Shown here: piece by piece, positions 23,135 through 35,098 of the stretch
Layout: every line of letters starts with the position of its first letter
How positions within the stretch are numbered: the stretch's first letter is position 1
Source: Coprinopsis marcescibilis
Taxonomy: Eukaryota > Basidiomycota > Agaricomycetes > Agaricales > Psathyrellaceae
DNA: 64,000 bases
Assembly (NCBI GenBank): GCA_004369085.1
Contig: ML210168.1
Coordinates: 596 to 64,595, forward strand
Reading direction: 5' to 3'
Position numbers and translations under genes: made by a program
The notes under the pieces: model-generated
Databases searched by the model: none
What the model was told of the DNA's origin: nothing
The model's input: the letters and a program-made list of their open reading frames with translations, nothing else

Positions 23135-23971
23135 TCAGTTAGAGGCATTAGTAGCACCATACTGAGCTTGCTTTCTGCGTTTATCTCCCTCAGCCTTCCT
23201 GATTCTTGTGATTTCCTTGCCTATTTCGTTGTTGACGCGCTTGTGCATCTCTGGGCGGTACCCCAGACCGAACAAAAGCTCTAGGTGAACAAAGAACGGG
23301 GCCAGAACAAGGGCTGGACAAGAGGTTGTGTCAGCTGAGTTATTGGGGACATCTGATAGGTTGTGAATTCCGCACCTCCAATCAGGTTGTCCAGCAGAGC
23401 GGGGGCCCGTTTTTCGTGGATACCGTGACCGTAGAATTGAGCAATCCATGAGACAGCGTGTAAGAGGCCTGAAAGAAGCACATGGTCATCCCGATAGGAG
23501 AAGGCGGTCGCAGTCAAGACTGAGAGCACCATTTGGGGAACGTAGAGAATCTGGAAAGAAGTTGAGTGTGGGGTAAGTTGGATGCGGCAATCGCAATGCT
23601 CACTGCGGCGACGGGTTCCAGGATCAAGTAATAGCCGATGTAAAGAGCTGCAACGATCGCCGGCCAGTTCAAGTCGAAGACAAGGTACTTGTGGAGCTCG
23701 TAGTGAATATCCGGGAAGAACCTTAAGGTTGGCAAGGGTGCGGTGAGTGCGAAGGCAGTCCTGAAGCAAGAGAGCTGAGTATTTCACTGAAAGAAATATA
23801 TAAATGGCATACCATAAGATCAGGGGCACACATATTATGTGGATTAAGACATTGACTTTGTTGGAGTGGTATGCTCCATAGAAGGTCAACTATTGGGCTG
23901 TTAGACTAAGGCTCAATTGGAGGTAAAGGGACAGGTACCTGCTTGTCGACGTCGAATAGACTTCCAGGCAT
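23135..23971 (-). CDS. Mpo1-type 2-hydroxy fatty acid dioxygenase (DUF962 family)
   Basis: Exons 23971-23939, 23889-23813, 23760-23604, 23550-23376 and 23313-23135 (206 aa). The family (yeast YGL010w/Mpo1) comprises ER membrane Fe(II) enzymes that shorten 2-hydroxy fatty acids during phytosphingosine breakdown. The start is MPGSLFDVDKQ followed by LTFYGAYHSNKVN and IHIICVPLILW. Conserved histidines appear in YHSNKVNVLIH, DIHYELHKY and WIAQFYGHGIHEKRAPAL, and several hydrophobic spans fit a multipass membrane protein. The C-terminus ends in a basic, Lys/Arg-rich tail. Divergent from SEC22 (218 bp between start codons) and convergent with the SDR gene. Confidence 0.85.
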
Positions 23972-24189
23972 AGTGGGGTATAGTAGTGAGGGAAAGAGGT
24001 TAAGAAGTCAACATACAGGAATCTGACAAACGTTTAAGTACTACAGCCGGGTCCGACCATGTGGGGAATGCTGTCGCCCAAATAAGAAGGCGCAGTGGGC
24101 AGACGCAACGTCACTGAACAAATTGCACGTGCCAACTACCCCTCTGTTCCTGCCCATTCAGCCTCATTCTCCTCCACCTTCAAGCTACA

Positions 24190-25075
24190 ATGGTCAGGTC
24201 AACAATCATCGTAAGGGCCAACGACGCCCTGCCCCTGGCTGCCAGCGTCGACGACGAGCAGGTCCGTCGTCATATCGCTCTTCAATTCTAGCATGCTGAC
24301 CGCCCGACGTGTCACCTCTCCGTCTCCAGACGGAGCAAACATTGCAAGAGCACAAGCAGCAAGCAAAGCTAATCTTCCGACGGATAACGCCCAATGCTGA
24401 ACCCCGGTGCTCAATTGAAAGTGGCCAGTACACACTTCAGTAAATGTCCGATGTATTGTCCTTCAACCTTGAACTCAACTCCGCTTTCAGCTACCTTATT
24501 GCAGACAATGTCGTGTTCTTGACCATCGCGGAGAAATCATATCCGCGGAAATTGGCTTTCTCATTCCTCGACGAGCTCTCCAAAGAGTTCGCAAGCACAT
24601 ATGGGCCCAGGGTGGAGGCTGTACGGAAACCGTACGCCTTCGTTGGCTTCGGTGTGTCCACAGAAACTCAAGTCTGTTCAGAGGTTCTAATGCTTGTTTG
24701 TTTCAACAGACACATTCATGTCGAAAACTGCTCGTCTGTACCAAGACACACGGACGGCAACTGCATCGTCCGGACTGGACAAACTGAATGATGATCTGCA
24801 GGACGTCACTCGAATCATGACCAAGAACATGGAGGAACTATTGTGGAGAGGCGATTCGCTAGACAGTGAGTGTATACGTGGCATGTTACGCAAACAACCC
24901 GTACTAAACGGTCACTTCAGGGATGTCGCATTTATCCACATCGCTGCGGTCAGAGTCAGAAAAGTATCGCAAAGCCGCTAAAAACATCAACTTCCAAGCT
25001 ATGTTGAGGCAATATGCTCCCCTTGCCGCTGTTGGACTGTTTGTCTTCCTCATCCTGCTTTGGAGATTCTGGTGA
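24190..25075 (+). CDS. SEC22: R-SNARE Sec22 (ER-Golgi vesicle fusion)
   Basis: Five exons: 24190-24261, 24330-24439, 24491-24651, 24710-24865 and 24921-25075 (217 aa, typical). The N-terminal longin domain runs from the start through YLIADNVVFLTIAEKSYPRK and FLDELSKEFASTYG. The SNARE motif follows (LDKLNDDLQDVTRIMTKNME, LLWRGDSLDRMSHLS), with the Arg of WRGDSL in the expected zero layer. A single C-terminal anchor (YAPLAAVGLFVFLILLWRFW) ends the protein. Sec22 acts in both anterograde and retrograde ER-Golgi transport. Confidence 0.95.
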
Positions 25076-25362
25076 TCTCCCTCTATACCAACCATCACTG
25101 TCCGGATCGTCACCTTGGATAGAACCTCCAGTTGGTGAAATCTCTGGTCTGTAATCCATAGTCTTCAGCCCACTTGTTTAATGTTATTTTATCATCTTAC
25201 TGTCACATTACTTGACATCCGTCTCTACTTTTATGATTTATCTTATCTGGGAAAGAGCGCTGATAGGCGCCCTGACTAAGGCCATCAGCCGAACAACCCA
25301 TTCTTATATAAAGGACGCTTGTTCCCCTTTGTTCTTCTGGAGCCCCGGTTCCCTCCCTCACC
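25076..25362. other. SEC22 3' end and upstream region of the next gene
   Basis: 287 bp with no coding potential. AATGTTATTTTATCA around 25,180 could belong to the SEC22 3' UTR. TATATAAAG at about 25,306-25,314 is a plausible TATA element about 50 bp before the next start codon. Confidence 0.4.
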
Positions 25363-27638
25363 ATGCATCAGCCTTCGAGCTCACCGTACGCCCAGCCGAT
25401 GAATGTGGGATATGCCCCGCATCAATCCAACTACACAACGCCTGTCAATGGTGCTGTTCAGCCTGGCGATATTAGCTATGGCCAAATCCAAAGTCCAGAT
25501 GGGAGAGTATACTACCAGCTGTTCAGGTGAGCATTTCTTTCGATCCACACCCCAGAAATAAGTCAAACTAGTCATCACCTTATCAAGAGCCATACCAGCT
25601 AGGTTTGAGCAGCATTCGTCAATTCCTTCGCAGACTGATCGCATCGATCATGAACTCGTAGCTATCCGACGCCCAATGGTGTGATAAGTGGTGTACAGTG
25701 GATGCCCACAGAGCAGGTCTCGTCGCCACCCCAAGGTGCACTTCCTGCCAACCCAGTATGTTCTCGATCGTTCCCGATGTGCTCGTGCTGGACGAATGAT
25801 CGCGCAGGAGTTTGTGAATTCGTGGATGAGGAGTAATCCCTCGCCGGCTGGTCAAGCACCTCAAACCAAAGATGGGTGAGCAACGTTTGCTGCTGGGTAT
25901 CTGGCTGCCAGCTGAGGACCATACGGTAGACACAAAGAGAAGGAATCCAAGCATCATAGACATGGCTCAGAGTATGATTCCCTTCAAAAAGCGCGCGATC
26001 GCGATTCTAAAGATCGCCGCTCAAGCTATAATGCGTCTACCGCACCTGTGCCATTCCCAGGCGCTGCTGCAAGCACGGGATACCCACAGACTCAAGCCCC
26101 TCAAGCCATGTATGGAAACCCATACGCACCGTACGGTGAGGTAAATGCATACAACCCCTATGGGGCTCCTGGAGGTTACCCAGACTTAACCCAACAATTC
26201 GGGAACATGGATATAAACAAGCCCAAAGAGAGCAAGGACAAAGGACGGGAGAGGAAGAACAGCGAACGCTCGCGAAAGAAAAGCACCCACGAACCCCCAA
26301 GAGCTCAGACAACCGATGCCTATGCCCTCCCTCCAGGTTCGGTCTATCCAATGGGCACGAACATATACGGCAGCAATGCTGGCCAGGCATATCCCCCTTA
26401 TCAGGTTACAGCAAGCCATTCCACCAACCCATCTCCTAACGCGTATACTCGCGACCTTTCCTATGGTTCCAATCAACCACCTGTTGGATACGGTGTACCT
26501 TATGCAGCGTCTGCGGGCGCTAGACCTCGTGCTAACTCCAGTATCGGGCGATCCACGACGCCTGCAGGTCCACCTGGTCACGGAGCTGGAGACATCTACC
26601 CTCCGGGCCACATCGCAGAAGGATACAAAGGACCGTATGGACCACCAAAGTCCCGAGCAACAACTCCCAACCCCCAACCCGCTCCCATGGCATATCCCCA
26701 AGCGCAACCACCAGGCCACATCCGACCCGCTTCACGCGTCGCCGGAAAGTCACCCCATCCTCCAAACGCTGTCTCTCTACCCGGGCCTCAACTCGCTGCA
26801 CCCGATGCGTTTTCCAGGTCTATCAATGCCTCACTCGCGTATCACCCATTCAAACCTATCAAAGTCCAAGACATGGACGATTTTTTCACCCAGATGTCCA
26901 AGCTTTCTCCACAACTCGAATCCCACGACGTTCGTAACGAGGACTGGTTCAGATTCATAGAGGTGCGCGACATACATTCTAAGTGAACGTTGCTAATGAG
27001 TCTATCAGGATCTTACCCTTGCGTGGTCCGGCCGTCTGCCTGCCGCAATGCGGCCTGATGGTACTGCAGCTAAGCCTGCAGTTGTCGCTGCAGAACTCAT
27101 CCAAACATGGAACACTTCATTCTTTGAGGCTCGAGGAGTTGAAATGGTTCTCTACCGAGGGCACCAACGCCGCTCCGGCAAGCTTTACGGACGTGTCGAT
27201 CTGGGTTCCGACGACGACAGTGAATCTTCCTCAAGCTCATCTCCGGACTCTGACAGCGATGACCCATACCCTCCGCCTCGTCCTGGCCAGGCACCTTTTG
27301 GTGCCAACAACGACCTTGCCGCGGCCCGCCGTCGTTATTACGAAGAGAAACAACAAACGAAACAAAGGCGCGAGGCACGCCGCAAGAGAAATAGGCTGAG
27401 GAGAAGGAACAAGAAGTATGTTGTTTACGCAACGTGCATTAGAGAAGGAGGCCCCCCTCGCGCGACAATGGCAACGCCTGCACCTGCACCACCAGCAAGC
27501 ATAATGAACATGCACCCCGTTGCCAGCTCTTACCCAGGAATGTACCCCATGGGAGGGCCAATGGCGCCTCCAACAATGATTCCTCCTGGGAAACAACAAT
27601 CTCACGGACGAATACCGAGTGTAGGCGGGAAGTATTAA
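25363..27638 (+). CDS. Unrecognised Pro/Tyr/Gly-rich protein with a conserved-looking C-terminal block
   Basis: Exons 25363-25526, 25603-25657 (or from 25588), 25699-25755, 25808-25875, 25930-26962 and 27009-27638 give about 668 aa. The N-terminus is MHQPSSSPYAQPMNVGYAPH. A charged KEKESKHHRHGSEYDS stretch and a long, disordered Gly/Pro/Tyr-rich middle follow. Near residue 400 the composition changes to a globular-looking block: FKPIKVQDMDDFFTQMSKL, NEDWFRFIEDLTLAWSGRLP, VAAELIQTWNTSFFEARGVE. An acidic Ser/Asp run and a basic RRREARRK-type segment come after it. I do not recognise the family and assign no function. A TATA-like box lies about 50 bp upstream. Convergent with RAT1, with stop codons 118 bp apart. 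Confidence 0.75.
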
Positions 27639-27756
27639 AACAGATAATAGCATAAAATCGGATACATAATGTTACACGCAATGAAAATGAAGACATCGGA
27701 ATATTCAGTGACCATGCAACGAGATGCAAACTACATAGGGTTAATCAGTTGCCGTT

Positions 27757-30700
27757 TTACCAGCCCCTTCCTCGTCCACGCGATGGGGGAGCACCGTAAC
27801 CACCATGCCCATACGCATCCTGCGCAGTTGGATATCCTTGACCTTCAGGCTTGGGGGCAACATAACCTCCATAACCTTGGTTTCCAGCTGCACTAGGTCC
27901 ATAGCCACCATAGCCACCACCACCGGCACCACTACCACCGCCGTTGTACGCATTATAATTTTGCGCTGGTGGAGGAGGGTTCGAATAACTGGAGTAACCT
28001 CCCCGAGTGTGTTGTTGAGGGGGATAGCCTCCACGTCCTCTACCACCTCCATATCCACCTCCACCACCGCCGCCTCCTCCATAGCCCTGACTCTGCGAGT
28101 AACCTTGAGCGGATCGCTGAGGTTGACTGTTTCCGTAACCACCATATCCACCACTGCCGCCATAGCTACTCTGGGGTGGTCCTGGAGGCGGTCGGTTATA
28201 CGAACCCTGCTGCTGGTTCCCTCCTCGGGCATACCCACCAGAGCCACCTTCTCGGCCTCCACGTTGGCCAGAACTATTCTGGCGGTAGTTGTTTCCACTG
28301 TACGAATTGTTACTACTGTTGCTGTTGTAATTGTTAGGGCGCGAATGGAACGGATCGTTCCTTGACTGGTGGAAATCTCCACGACCATTGTTGTACCCAC
28401 CGCGACCCCTACGTCCTCCGCCGCGTGTGTGCTCCAAGTCTTGTGCACTCAGTTGGCGCGGGGGCTTGCGAGCATTAGGCAACATCACCGACCGATGAGG
28501 GGTTAATTGTGGTGGGAAGAAGTAAAGCACCGACAGGGACTTGTCGTTTCTGATATCTGGCAGGTCCTGGGTTGAGAGAGGGGAGTAGTAGGTGGACCCT
28601 GGGAGGCAATCTGGGTTCGGTAGCACCTGGCCATTAAGGCCCTTGCTGAGGGTCACATCAATCTTGACGGGCTGTAGAAGGGGTTCGTTAGTGATAATGT
28701 TATGAAACACCAAAGACGAATTCTTTACCTCTGCGTTTTTCTGCTTCCTTTTTCCATATAACGCTTCGTAGAAGGGATAAACTGGATGATCATCCGCAGC
28801 AAACAAAACATGGTTTCCCATTTGATTACGTCTGACCTCATCTTCGGTCAAGTTGGGATATTCTTGGTTCATCGCATCCAACAGACGTTTTTCATCTATG
28901 AAAGGAAGAAGGGCGACACCTTGCCAGGCCATCTTCTTCCCGTTCATGTCGATCTCGAAAGTCGGTGGGTAAAAGTCGATGATGGGGGAGTTCTCGTCGG
29001 TCATAAATTTCTGGAAGACAGAAGGAATATGCATTCGACTGAACACTAGATCAATCAAAATTCACGAATATTGGGGGAAAACAAACCTAGCAGCAGGGAA
29101 TACACCCATGAGTTGCTCGTACGGCTTGAATGGATGTCCTAGGTCGAATTTGATATCCATTTGTTCAACGTCGACAAAGTCGGCAGCGAACGGCGCGAAA
29201 TGGTACGGATAATACCATTGCCAAGAAGGGGCCTGTTACGGAGCGATAAGCAAAGTCATATGGATGATGTTAGAATACTTACCCCTTGGTAGTAGTATTT
29301 TAGAACCCAGGCCAAACCTTCGACATAAGCTGTCGTTATCCTACACAAAACGGTCAACATGTCGATCACAAGTCGGTCGTACATTCACATACTGTTTTTT
29401 GAATTCGGCGTCAGAGGGTTCCACACCGAATTTCTGACGGTAATAGCGTTCTCTGTAGCCAGATTCCCAGAGTCTGAAAAGACAATCAGCCTCGATACGC
29501 TGCAAGCCTGAGTCAAGGAGTGACTTACCGAACAGTGTCCTCTTGCTCCACCGTACCATCAGGGTTAACCTTTAACGCCTTGGGACCAGTATCGTCTTCC
29601 TCTTCGATTGGTGCAACGACAACGACCTCGTCCTCTGGGGGAGGAGAGTCCGTCCCTGGGCCCTCTTCATACTTCCGTTTCGCCGGAGTAACCTGCGCTT
29701 CAGAGTTTGTCGTATCGACGTCCGCAGTGGTGTCTTGACTCTCCACGTCCATAGGGGCTGACCCCAATGACGCCGACGAAGGCTCCGCCTCGAGGCCCGG
29801 AATACCATTGCTTTCGGCGGGTGGTGCAGGCGCAGCAGGTTCCACTTTGAGAGGCGGGGAAACCTGGTTCTTCGAAGTCTTAACAGGCGACGCGCCCGCC
29901 AACTCTGCTTTGAGTACCTCGGCAGCGCTCATATTCGCCATTCGGATGGCTCTTCTGTTGGCCACAATGTCTCTATTCGAGCCACCAAGAGCTTGTATGG
30001 CTTTCGGCGCCGCAACAGCAGATTCAGAAGTCAGCTTAGCACCCAGCCCAATCGAATCGGCATTCGCCGCAAAGTTGTTGGTCGGAGCAGTTGGTCTCTG
30101 ACCAAGGTTGAGAGACGCAGAAGGACCACCACCAACGGCAGCCCTACTTTGTTGCTCAATTTTACGTCGTTTAGCATTCTGGTCTTGCCGCTCCTCGGCT
30201 ACATGAACACGTATCAATATTTCTGACTTGCATATGGAAACAGCAAGAAATGCATTGATTGAAAGCATTTGACGGACCTTCACGACGCTTGCGGAAGATT
30301 TCGTCTTCGCGCTTAGCAAGGCCCTCAAGAATTATTTGGGCACGGGCCAGATTGAGATCACCGTTATCACAAAGATAGCCACCCATTCGTGGGATCTCCT
30401 GCTTCCAAATCCTCAGGAGGGTGTCAATGGCGCCTTCTCGAATTTCGAGAGAGGGAAGATGTGGTAGGAAATCATTTCCAACGAAGAAGATCAAGAGCAC
30501 CCAGTCATCGATGGCCTGTTCGAGATCGAAACGGAATGGCGCTTGCGGCAAGTCCAATTCAACTTCCAGATATTCTCGCAAGATTGCAACATCAAGGAAG
30601 ATGAACGGTTTTTTTTCCGCCGGCGGTTTCTTTTCAATTTCTGCTTTGGTTCCAGTACATTGGGCAGCATAATGACCTTCTTGCCCGCACATTCGACAGG

Positions 30701-31928
30701 CGTTACTCTTGTCCTGGGAAAAGACATCCTCTCTCAAAACTCGGAAGTTGGGTTCGTGAGTCGCAAGGGCCAACATAATAAGATCGGCATCCTGCAGATT
30801 GTATGAGTAAGGAGAAGACCTGAGGTGAAAGGTAACGCACTAGTCCATAAATAACATGATTAGTGTTAGGGTCATAACCGGGGTTGGTCCGCTGTCTTCT
30901 AATAAAATCCATGATCTTGTGCTCTCCCTCTCCAGGAACGGATGCATCTGAAATGAGTACTTGAATCTGTTGCAGTACATGTTAGCGCGCAACGCAAAGG
31001 TATGAGTCATATGACTGACGTCTTTCCAGCCGGGGTCCGTGTTCATCTTCTGGACTACCCAGTAGCGCAACGACGCCGCGAGTAGGTCCATGAACGGTGT
31101 TCCGGGAGTGATGGCATTTGAGTCCCATGCTTTCTTTTCCTTCTCTGCATCAGAAACCGTCTTTCCCATTTCTGCATTCTCGGTCAGGGACATTCATGAG
31201 AGCTCGAAATAGCGCGGACGTACGTTCCCAAAGCACCAGAGATTCCTTCCTAGCCTCCTCCTTCTCTTTTGCCTCTTGAGCGGAACGAAACCGACGAGAG
31301 CGCTGCTGATTCATTTTCGCACGGGGTGCAACACCATCTTGAACCGGGATAAGGACGGGCGCGTTGAGTGAAAATGAGACTAGACTCACCAATGGCCATG
31401 AACAACAGCTTCCTCGGTCGAACCATGTTTACAACGCGCTCGGTATACTTGAAGACTTCTATCATCATCTCCTCCTCTGTCTCTGGAGCTGGCTGTTGAA
31501 GCATAGTTTTGATAAGTTTGTCAAAGTGTCGCGACCAGAGTGCTTTACCTTTCCCTCGGGATGCGTACACGGATGCACCTATTCCAAAGCTTAGCGTGGT
31601 CCCCCTTGGAGGCAAAGTAATCAACTCACGATTCCATTCATATCAAGGTATAAACTATCAAACTCGACCCCGTTAGGGTTGGGAAGCGCCATATTAACCG
31701 GAACTGTAATATTCTCGTCATTTTCGTCGGGGACCTGGAATTCGTCTTCTTCTTCGACCGAAAGAACTACAGCACCAACGGTTTAGTGGATATACACAAT
31801 TCAGGAGCCATATGCTTACTGATTTTAGGATACTTCTTGCTGAGCCAGCGGAAAAGAGCCGGAACACCCTAGAAAAGCCAACCTGTGAGATGGTCGAGTC
31901 ATGTCACAATTTCAATGAAACGCACCAT
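27757..31928 (-). CDS. RAT1: 5'-3' exoribonuclease 2 (Rat1/Xrn2)
   Basis: Nuclear exonuclease for rRNA/snoRNA processing and torpedo termination of Pol II. The first coding exon is just the ATG (31928-31926); the next exon, from 31868, begins [16 protein letters not shown], the universal Xrn start. Later exons encode [38 protein letters not shown], the [16 protein letters not shown] block with active-site acids, a CCHC zinc knuckle ([14 protein letters not shown]) typical of fungal Rat1, [20 protein letters not shown] and, towards the C-terminus, [20 protein letters not shown]. The tail (28,450-27,757) is RGG/Gly/Tyr-rich. There are roughly 15 exons; I did not fix every boundary. Divergent from the eIF2B delta gene. 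Confidence 0.93.
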
Positions 31929-32298
31929 GTTGAGATATAAAAGAGCGAATAAGTGTGTCCGAAAAGTTAATGTACAACAAGTTCTAAAAGATTCTGGGTG
32001 GGAGAATGGTTGACTGTTGGTAGAGACGATGGACGTTGGCGTCGAAGGCTGCCCCGCCAAATGAGTTGGCGTCGACAAGATGGGTCCCTCCAAGCTTTAG
32101 TCAGCCGGTCCGAGCAGCTATCACATGACTCTAGATCTACCTAATCTTATCAGTTATCGTTATTGATGCTGGGACTCGCTGATCGACAAACCAATAAATC
32201 CCCTTTCTCCAGTTCCTGTCAAGCTCAAGGCGTATGCTTGCTCGTCTCGACACAACTTCATTGTCAAAAAGCCCGTCTATCTGCACATCCGACGAACA
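31929..32298. promoter_or_regulatory. Divergent promoter between RAT1 and eIF2B delta
   Basis: 370 bp between start codons contain both promoters. I see no clear TATA box and no other gene. Confidence 0.4.
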
Positions 32299-33901
32299 AT
32301 GTCTGCCCCTACTGATCCTCAAGAGCAGAAGCAAAATCCTCCGGCCGATAAACCCCAGGGCAAAGGGCAACCCTCCCAAAAGTCCATGACCAAAGCTGAA
32401 CGGAGGGACCTTCAAGAACGTCAGAGAGCTGCAAAGGCCGCAGCCAAGACCCAGGCACCGCAGGGCCAACCAGGCCCTTCAAGCGGCGGTGCAGCAAAGG
32501 CCCCAAAGCCGCCTCAAACGCCTCTGAAGAAAGGATTCACTGATGCTGTGTCCAACAAACAAGTCGCTGCAGCAAAAGATCCTCATCACGCAGACGACGC
32601 TTCGGGAAAACGAGGACCACGAATCTTCACACATTTTGGTCTCCCAAAACCTATTGGACACACTATCAAGGGCGACATTCACCCTGCAGTGGTTCGGCTA
32701 GGGCTCATGTTCTCCGAGTTCAGGATATGTGGAGCGAACGCGAGGTGTATCGCTACTTTGACTGCGTTCAAAAATGTGTGTCCTAGCTCTCCATTCCCAC
32801 TGAAGCTTTGTTCACACATCGAAAGGTAATCCAAGATTATACTACTCCGTCTCACAGCACACTTTCCCGCCATCTCATGACTCACCTCTCGCCTCAAATC
32901 ACGCATCTTGTTGCTGCCAGACCCATGTCCGTTTCAATGGGTAACGCGATCCGACAGCTCAAACTTGAAATAAGTAATTCAGACATCGATATGATTGAGC
33001 AAGATGTACGTTGCCTAGAACGACACTGGCATCCACTTTATCTCATTCAAAGCACAGGCCAAGGACCTTCTCTGCCACAAAATCGACAACTACATTCGCG
33101 ATCGTATCATTATTGCAGACGAGGTTATTCAAGGGTCGGCAGGGAAGAAGATCAAGAGCGGGGATGTCATTCTGACATACGCTAGGTGTGTGACGATTAA
33201 CAAAAGGTGTCATTTCCGATAATTAAACGCTTCCAAAAAGATCATCCGTTGTAGAAAAGGTTTTGTTAAGAGCCAAGGCTGACGGAAAGGATTTCTCCGT
33301 CGTTATCGTTGACTCGCGTCCCCTACTCGAAGGTGTGTTCCACCCGAAGCGTTCTAATCACCCTCTCTTACGCGTTTATAGGGAAAGCCTTGCTGAAAGC
33401 ATTGACAAGCGGAGAGAATCCCATCAAGTGCACTTATGCACTTCTCCCCGCACTTCCTTCCGTTCTAACCGACGTAACCACCGTTTTCATCGGTGCACAC
33501 TCCATATACTCCAATGGTGCGGTCTATTCTCGAGCCGGTACCGCGCTCGTGGCCATGATGGCCAAGCAACGCAACATCCCCGTCGTAATTTGCTGCGAGA
33601 CGTACAAATTCAGTGAAGGTGTTCTCGTCGATGCATTTGGCAAGAACGAATTGGGTGAGTTTATTTCATTCCTTCAGTTACCGTGTCTAGAGGCTTAATA
33701 CTCCTTACAGCACCTGTGCGTACGGTCCAACCTCATGGCAGGATCCCTACACCAGTATCAACGCCAGGGCTTGAGGTGCTGAATCCTCTCTACGACCTCA
33801 CGCCTCCCAAGTATATCACTGCTGTCGTGACAGAGGTCGGGTTGATTCCTCCAAGCAGTACCAGCTCAATACCACTCGCACTCGGGAAAACCATCGTATG
33901 A
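32299..33901 (+). CDS. GCD2: Translation initiation factor eIF2B subunit delta
   Basis: This is a regulatory subunit of the eIF2 guanine-nucleotide exchange factor, part of the alpha/beta/delta subcomplex that senses phosphorylated eIF2. Six exons: 32299-32775, 32826-33005, 33058-33185, 33241-33332, 33382-33654 and 33711-33901 (446 aa). A basic, Lys/Gln/Pro-rich N-terminal extension (KSMTKAERRDLQERQRAAKA) precedes the conserved FTHFGLPKPI and the IF-2B fold (VIQDYTTPSHSTLSRHL, ARPMSVSMGNAIRQLK, VTTVFIGAHSIYSNGAVYSR, IPVVICCETYKFSE and LNPLYDLTPPKYITAVVTE). All are delta-type hallmarks. The start is the first ATG, with a purine at -3. Confidence 0.93.
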
Positions 33902-34154
33902 TCACGAAGAGGAAGTATTGCAGTCATTGTCCAATTGTATACTACGCACCGTATATTTCTCCGTATTGCTATGATTCCGAGATAGTCGGTGAGCTCGGGC
34001 AACTGTTTTGATGTCATAGCCCAGCAGCGGCAGATGGATTGCGCGTACTGATGTTATTGACCGTTTCTCATTGGGTCCATATTATAGTCTAGTCTATGGT
34101 AAGTAGATAAAAAAAGCAGCAATTAAGTAGGGGTAGGTCGGGGCCTCCGCGGAA

Positions 34155-34953
34155 TCAAAGCTCCTTCTTGGATTCCGGGGAACTGGGAGAGGCCTTGGAC
34201 TCGATAATCCTCTGGCGTATCCAATCGAAAACGCGATCGGTGACATGTTCGACCGGGTGATCAAAGAGGTAAGGCAACCCGGGAACCACAGCAAGACCGG
34301 TCAACGTTGGTCCCCACATCTTGACACGGGGATTTTTAGCATTGACAAAGGCCTTCTTAGCCTGCGCGACAACGGTGTGAATAGTCAAAGCAGGCAAACC
34401 CCTAGATGGACGCACATTCGTCAGTCTCGAGAGTTAAAAGTAGCTCAAACATGCGTTGGACGAACATGGATGCAATTGACTGAAACGCAGCTCTTTGGAC
34501 CGCTGCTATGCCGATGCGCGTGGGCTCTGAAAAGTTTGCAGCCTCAATTGGAGAGGGACCACGGTGGTGTGCTTTATAAGATTCGTACGCGACGTCACTT
34601 GGGTAGAGTGCCAGGTGAGCTTGTGGCGGACGAAATAAGCTCAAGTTCGTACCCGGAGAGATAAAGCCAGGATACGCCGTAGGCAGCAGTTACGACCCAA
34701 GCTGGCACCACAGGCCTGAAAGCCTCCCCAATATCGCTGGTCTTGAGAAATGAATTAGGCTTGACAGATGGAATGTGAAATAGCTGGACAGACGTACATA
34801 GGCAACATATCTGGTACTGGCTCGAAGGGCGGTCCTCAAGCGGGCACCGTATGCCAGATAACGAATGTCAGAATCAACCGAATCGACATCCTTGTCTGCG
34901 AGCTGGTCGACTTTTTGCTGAGCAGCCTCGACGGTAATTTCAGAGGAATCCAT
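34155..34953 (-). CDS. MTFP1: Mitochondrial fission process protein 1 (MTP18/MTFP1)
   Basis: Exons 34953-34798, 34741-34653, 34597-34466 and 34401-34155 (207 aa). Conserved blocks are DSDIRYLAYGARLRTALRAS, YTSDIGEAFRPVVPAWVVTA, GVSWLYLSGDVAYESYKAHH and LPALTIHTVVAQAKKAFVN, with hydrophobic segments for an inner-membrane protein. The family is linked to mitochondrial fission and inner-membrane integrity. An upstream in-frame GTG exists at 35,004, but the ATG at 34,953 is the natural start. Divergent from the FHA-forkhead gene; a CACGTG palindrome lies between them. Confidence 0.9.
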
Positions 34954-35001
34954 GATGTCGGCGCCGGAGGACGCGCCGGGCAAAAGCAGCAGGATTGAGG
35001 T

Positions 35002-35007
35002 CACGTG
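35002..35007. promoter_or_regulatory. CACGTG E-box in a divergent promoter
   Basis: A perfect palindromic bHLH-type site lies in the 145-bp gap between the MTFP1 start (34,953) and the forkhead gene start (35,099). Being symmetric, it could serve both genes. Function is an inference; a 6-mer can occur by chance. Confidence 0.35.
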
Positions 35008-35098
35008 GAACGAGGTATGGTGACACTGTCAACAGACTTGCCCCCTTGTCTTCCTAGCTCTACCTCGAAATCCTCTACAGTTTGCCATTCCCCCAATC

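Noticed and set aside
27741..28448. Long open minus-strand frame rich in Val/Thr/Met
   Set aside because: It is another frame of the RGG-rich RAT1 tail; GGN-repeat DNA keeps several frames open.
34954..35004. Upstream GTG start for MTFP1
   Set aside because: Non-ATG initiation is unlikely in a fungus, and an ATG with conserved downstream sequence is at 34,953.
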